From the NCBI GenBank assembly GCA_031772625.1, contig CM062805.1:800113119-800177118 (forward strand): a stretch of DNA of 64,000 bases, read 5' to 3'. Both the position numbers and the translations under genes were made by a program. The stretch is from Pinus tabuliformis. Taxonomy: Eukaryota; Streptophyta; Pinopsida; Pinales; Pinaceae. The notes under the pieces were generated by a model, which had not been told where the DNA came from, made no database searches, and saw only the letters and a list, made by a program, of their open reading frames with translations. Of the stretch, positions 61,040 through 64,000 are shown in pieces (positions within the stretch are counted from its first letter, which is position 1; each line of letters opens with the position of its first letter).

Positions 61040-62220
61040 AAATGGCGCTCTAGGAGTTATGCTTAGGGGGCATCAAGCACAGTTTTTTCTCTGTTTCAAG
61101 CTTGTGTAAAAATGAAACTACTTTGAAGCAAAGTTTTTCTCTGTTTCAAGCTTTTGTAAAAATGAAACCTATCTCGAGTCAATTTCAGTCTTGTGTCAAG
61201 CTCGTTAAAAAATGAATCAAGGATTTTAGAGCATAGTTCCTTGCCTTTTGTCAACCTCGTTAAAAAGTGAATCAAGGATTTTTGAGCATAGTTCCTTGTC
61301 TTGTGTCAAGCTCATTAAAAAATGAAACAAATCCTCCTCTAATTGAGTCGAGAGTTTGACTAGATCTCATAAATGTTAAGTTGTATATTTAGGTTAGTTA
61401 TTTCAATTTTTTGCATAATTTTCTTACAATTTTAGGTTGAGTCTTTCAAATGATCTCGTAATTGAACCTTCATTCCATCCAGCTATTAATTAATGTACTT
61501 AGTTGAATGAAATGAAGCTGGGGGCCATGCGCTCTAGCAGTTATGCTTAGGGGTCATCAAGCACAATTTTTTCTCTGTTTCAAGCTTTTGTAAAAATGAA
61601 ACCTATCTCGAGTCAATTTCAGTTATTTTCAAGACTCGTTAAACTCATGAAAATCCCGAGATTATTTTTCTATCTTTCATCTCGTAAAAAAAATGAAAAT
61701 GCCGAGTTCTTTCCATCTTTTCCTGCTCGTAAATTAAATTGAAAGTTGGCCATATGAGTACATTTTTATCACTTTTTCCGAATTCATTAAAGCTTAAGAA
61801 AAAGTGAAACCTTAGAGTCACCTTTAAGCTCTTTTCTGACTCCTAAAACATGAAAATATTTCCAAGTTTTTCTTTTTAAGCTCGTTAAAATGGAACTAAA
61901 AAGACGTTCCACTTACAACCCTTTTCTGACCGTAAAAACATGAAAAGATTGCCGGATTTTTGTCGTTTCAAATTCGATATTGGTTATAAAACGACGTGTT
62001 GTTGATTGCTTTTTTACTTTTTCAGATCAGAGGCACTAATTATCAAAAGTACTCCTTGGTCGTAATGATCAAGCGGTTCTCTCAAGTATTATTTTATACT
62101 TTTTCGGGCTTGGGAGACAGAAATTTACGAAAAAGGACAACCATGGAGTCTTCTTAAGTTTTTTCAGACTCTCTAAAATTGAAAAATGCCAAGTTTCTCC
62201 TATACTGGACTCGTTAAAAT
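61040..62220 (+). repeat. Leader-like interior with repeated AAAATGAA... motifs
   Basis: Non-coding. GCGCTCTAGnAGTTATGCTTA and TTTTTTCTCTGTTTCAAGCTT occur at about 61045-61115 and again at about 61530-61590, and CTCGTTAAAAAATGAATCAAGG-like units recur between 61200 and 61330. Confidence 0.65.
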
Positions 62221-63416
62221 TTAACAGTAAAGGACCTATTCAATTACAAATAGGAACGGACCACTCCTTCTTAGGGTTCGAATTTAAACTAAGTTGGACT
62301 CATTTGAAGGATGAGCTTATAATCAAGAAAATGTTATCCTCCTCAAGCTTGTCAAAAATAAAGAGGTACTTACCAAAAATGGTGGGGGAAAAGAGAGAAA
62401 AATGAGCCTATTTGTCATACTTTGTAACCACTCTTGAACATGACACTTTTATTCACCTGGGTTGGGAAATCCTTTGCCTAATAGTTGATCAAACCATATT
62501 GAAAGTCTTCAGCCGGTTTCTGGGTATTAACTTTGGGTCAATTGTCACCAAACCATTTGTTGTGGCGTTATGTGTTCAAGAGGTCAATGCAAATAAACCA
62601 TTCATCTGCAAAATATCTGGCATCCATCTTGACCATCTCTGAGTCAGTCCTTGCAACTAAATTTCTTCAAACTTGATCTATGATTTCGTGTTGTGGGCTT
62701 GCCTACGATGGATCACTTTCTATCGACTTCAGCTCATTATCTAGAAAGATGATCTAGAAATCGTCAGTACCTTGGGATCTGCATGCCTCAATGGCAGGTT
62801 TCTCGCCTTTGACAATAGGTTGCATCATTGACCTTCGATCAAAGGATTCCGTGACATGTTCGACATCAACACATCTATTCACATTTCATGGATTGTACTG
62901 AGTACTTTGAGAGCCATTGACATTACTGGTGGTTTCTCTCACACTTGTTAACAGTTTACATCATTGAATGGTAATCAAGTGGTTTCTACCATGTTCGACT
63001 TCGACACATTCATTCACATGGTTAGAATCGTACTATTTCGTGAAGTAGAAATCAAGACCCTAGATCTAGTTACCATCATCCAGGCTGCGAGGAATTTTGT
63101 ATTCATTTTACAATGGACTATTCATAAACAGATGGCTACGTCCATACTATGTCTACATGTGTCTATACTTGTGATGTATTACAAGATCATTCCTATATCA
63201 TAGCAGTAGTTAGTTTTATAGTCAGTTTTGATCTGAGTATGGGAATGCCTACCTCAGAGATGATATGTCTCATATATATATTTTACATTGAATGTTTTTA
63301 CAGGTTCCAACCGGGCTCTCCACAAGATGATCCTTGAAATGATAAAGTAATTCACTCTTCTTAGATGATAAATGAAATCCTCATCTACTACAGACTTCGC
63401 ACTTTAGGGGGCAATC

Positions 63417-64000
63417 TGTTACACAAAATATTGTCACCATGACTATTTGCAGTCAGTATGGGTCTATCATCATTCATACTGTCCTCCTAAGCAAGTCTCA
63501 AACCTCAGCTCTTCATGTCAAGCTTTGAAAATGAGAGAAAGACTTTGAAAATCAATAAAGCTCTGGTTCCACAATTTCTCTCACTGTTGCCTATGGTCCC
63601 GCACCCCTTGTTCATGTTACCTACGGACCTGCCTACTCTGTCTCTAAAGGAGTGGGTGAGGACCCCTATGAAAGTAAAAAAGGAGCAAGTTTATTCTTAA
63701 AAACTCACTTGTGGTTAATTCTAGATGATTCTAGAAGGAATCTTGACATGGATGGTTCGCTCCTAGGTGGTTCATGCATCCCAAAAGTGAAGGAGCTAAT
63801 CCCTTGATGAGAGGAGCTTATCCCTTTGAATGAGGGATTTATCCCTTTGAAGGAGGACCTAGTAACTTCCCTCCATTGCACTATAAATTAAGGCATTGGA
63901 CTGGTTGCTAGGGAGGTTAGAAGCTAAACATTTTTGAGGGTAAATGCTGTTGGAATTGAGACTTCCTAGTTCAGCTTGAGAGGAGAGATTACATACCTTT
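63417..64000 (+). repeat. 3' LTR of the non-autonomous element (runs off the window)
   Basis: Matches 59989-60571 closely with scattered substitutions, for example TCTTCATGTCAAGCTTTGAA in both. Confidence 0.85.

Larger units (their letters stand above)
59989..64000 (+). mobile_element. Non-autonomous LTR retrotransposon related to the Tat-like element
   Basis: Direct LTRs start at 59989 and 63417 (TGTTACACAAAATAT); the second runs off the window. Between them are about 2.4 kb without gag or pol. A TGGCGCTCTAGGAG primer-binding-like site follows the first LTR and an ACTTTAGGGGGCAATC polypurine tract precedes the second. The internal part at about 62220-63416 is homologous to the 3' region of the Tat-like element (22815-24230, opposite window strand). 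LTR length, lack of coding and shared ends make it a LARD-like deletion derivative that would depend on Tat proteins. Confidence 0.8.

Overview
This is a nuclear window from a large, repeat-choked plant genome, most likely a conifer. The main clue is a set of five terpene synthase exons on the minus strand (54077-55638). They carry DDIYDTFGT, the [11 protein letters not shown]-type stretch and the final ...VTRTVIETV ending typical of the gymnosperm TPS-d family. The repeat load, dominated by nested LTR retrotransposons with kilobase LTRs, fits the same view. I see no complete host gene, rRNA, functional tRNA or CRISPR.

Layout. 300-1704: 5'- and 3'-truncated LINE (+). 1705-3545: diverged short repeats around a possible solo LTR. 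3700-6560: degenerate ~20-bp AAACCCAAGGGATTAAT satellite with a longer ~95-bp unit interspersed. 7477-10620: decayed, unrecognised coding region with a coiled coil. 10870-12195: 663-bp tandem duplication. 12785-15020 (-): PIF1/Helitron-type helicase beside three well-preserved exons of a Mei2-like C-terminal RRM. 15341-17249: AT-rich DNA with a SINE-like head and a MITE. 17250-20335 (-): broken Ty1/copia element. 20336-21445: 563-bp tandem duplication. 21732-42456 (-): 20.7-kb Tat-like Ty3/gypsy element with a second RNase H after integrase and an antisense ORF; it is interrupted at 34671-39957 by a younger copia element with TSD GAGCA. 42457-43640: remains of an older LTR element into which the Tat element jumped. 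45476-59988 (-): another Ty3/gypsy element. 59989 to window end: a non-autonomous LTR element.

The most striking structure is at 50443-58615: an 8.2-kb unit with perfect 27-bp terminal inverted repeats, inserted in the gag region of the 45-60 kb gypsy element. Inside it are two ~1.9-kb inverted arms, each with a 184-bp GC-rich palindrome at its inner edge and a LINE fragment at its outer end. The loop between the arms holds the intron-containing 3' half of the terpene synthase gene. I read it as a Pack-type (gene-carrying) DNA transposon with foldback architecture. I cannot place it in a known superfamily.

Two further observations stand out. The helicase/Mei2-like pair looks like a Helitron gene capture. 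The element at 59989 shares LTR ends, polypurine tract and its 3' internal sequence with the Tat element, so it looks like that lineage's internally deleted, non-autonomous partner. All calls come from reading the sequence; no database search was run.
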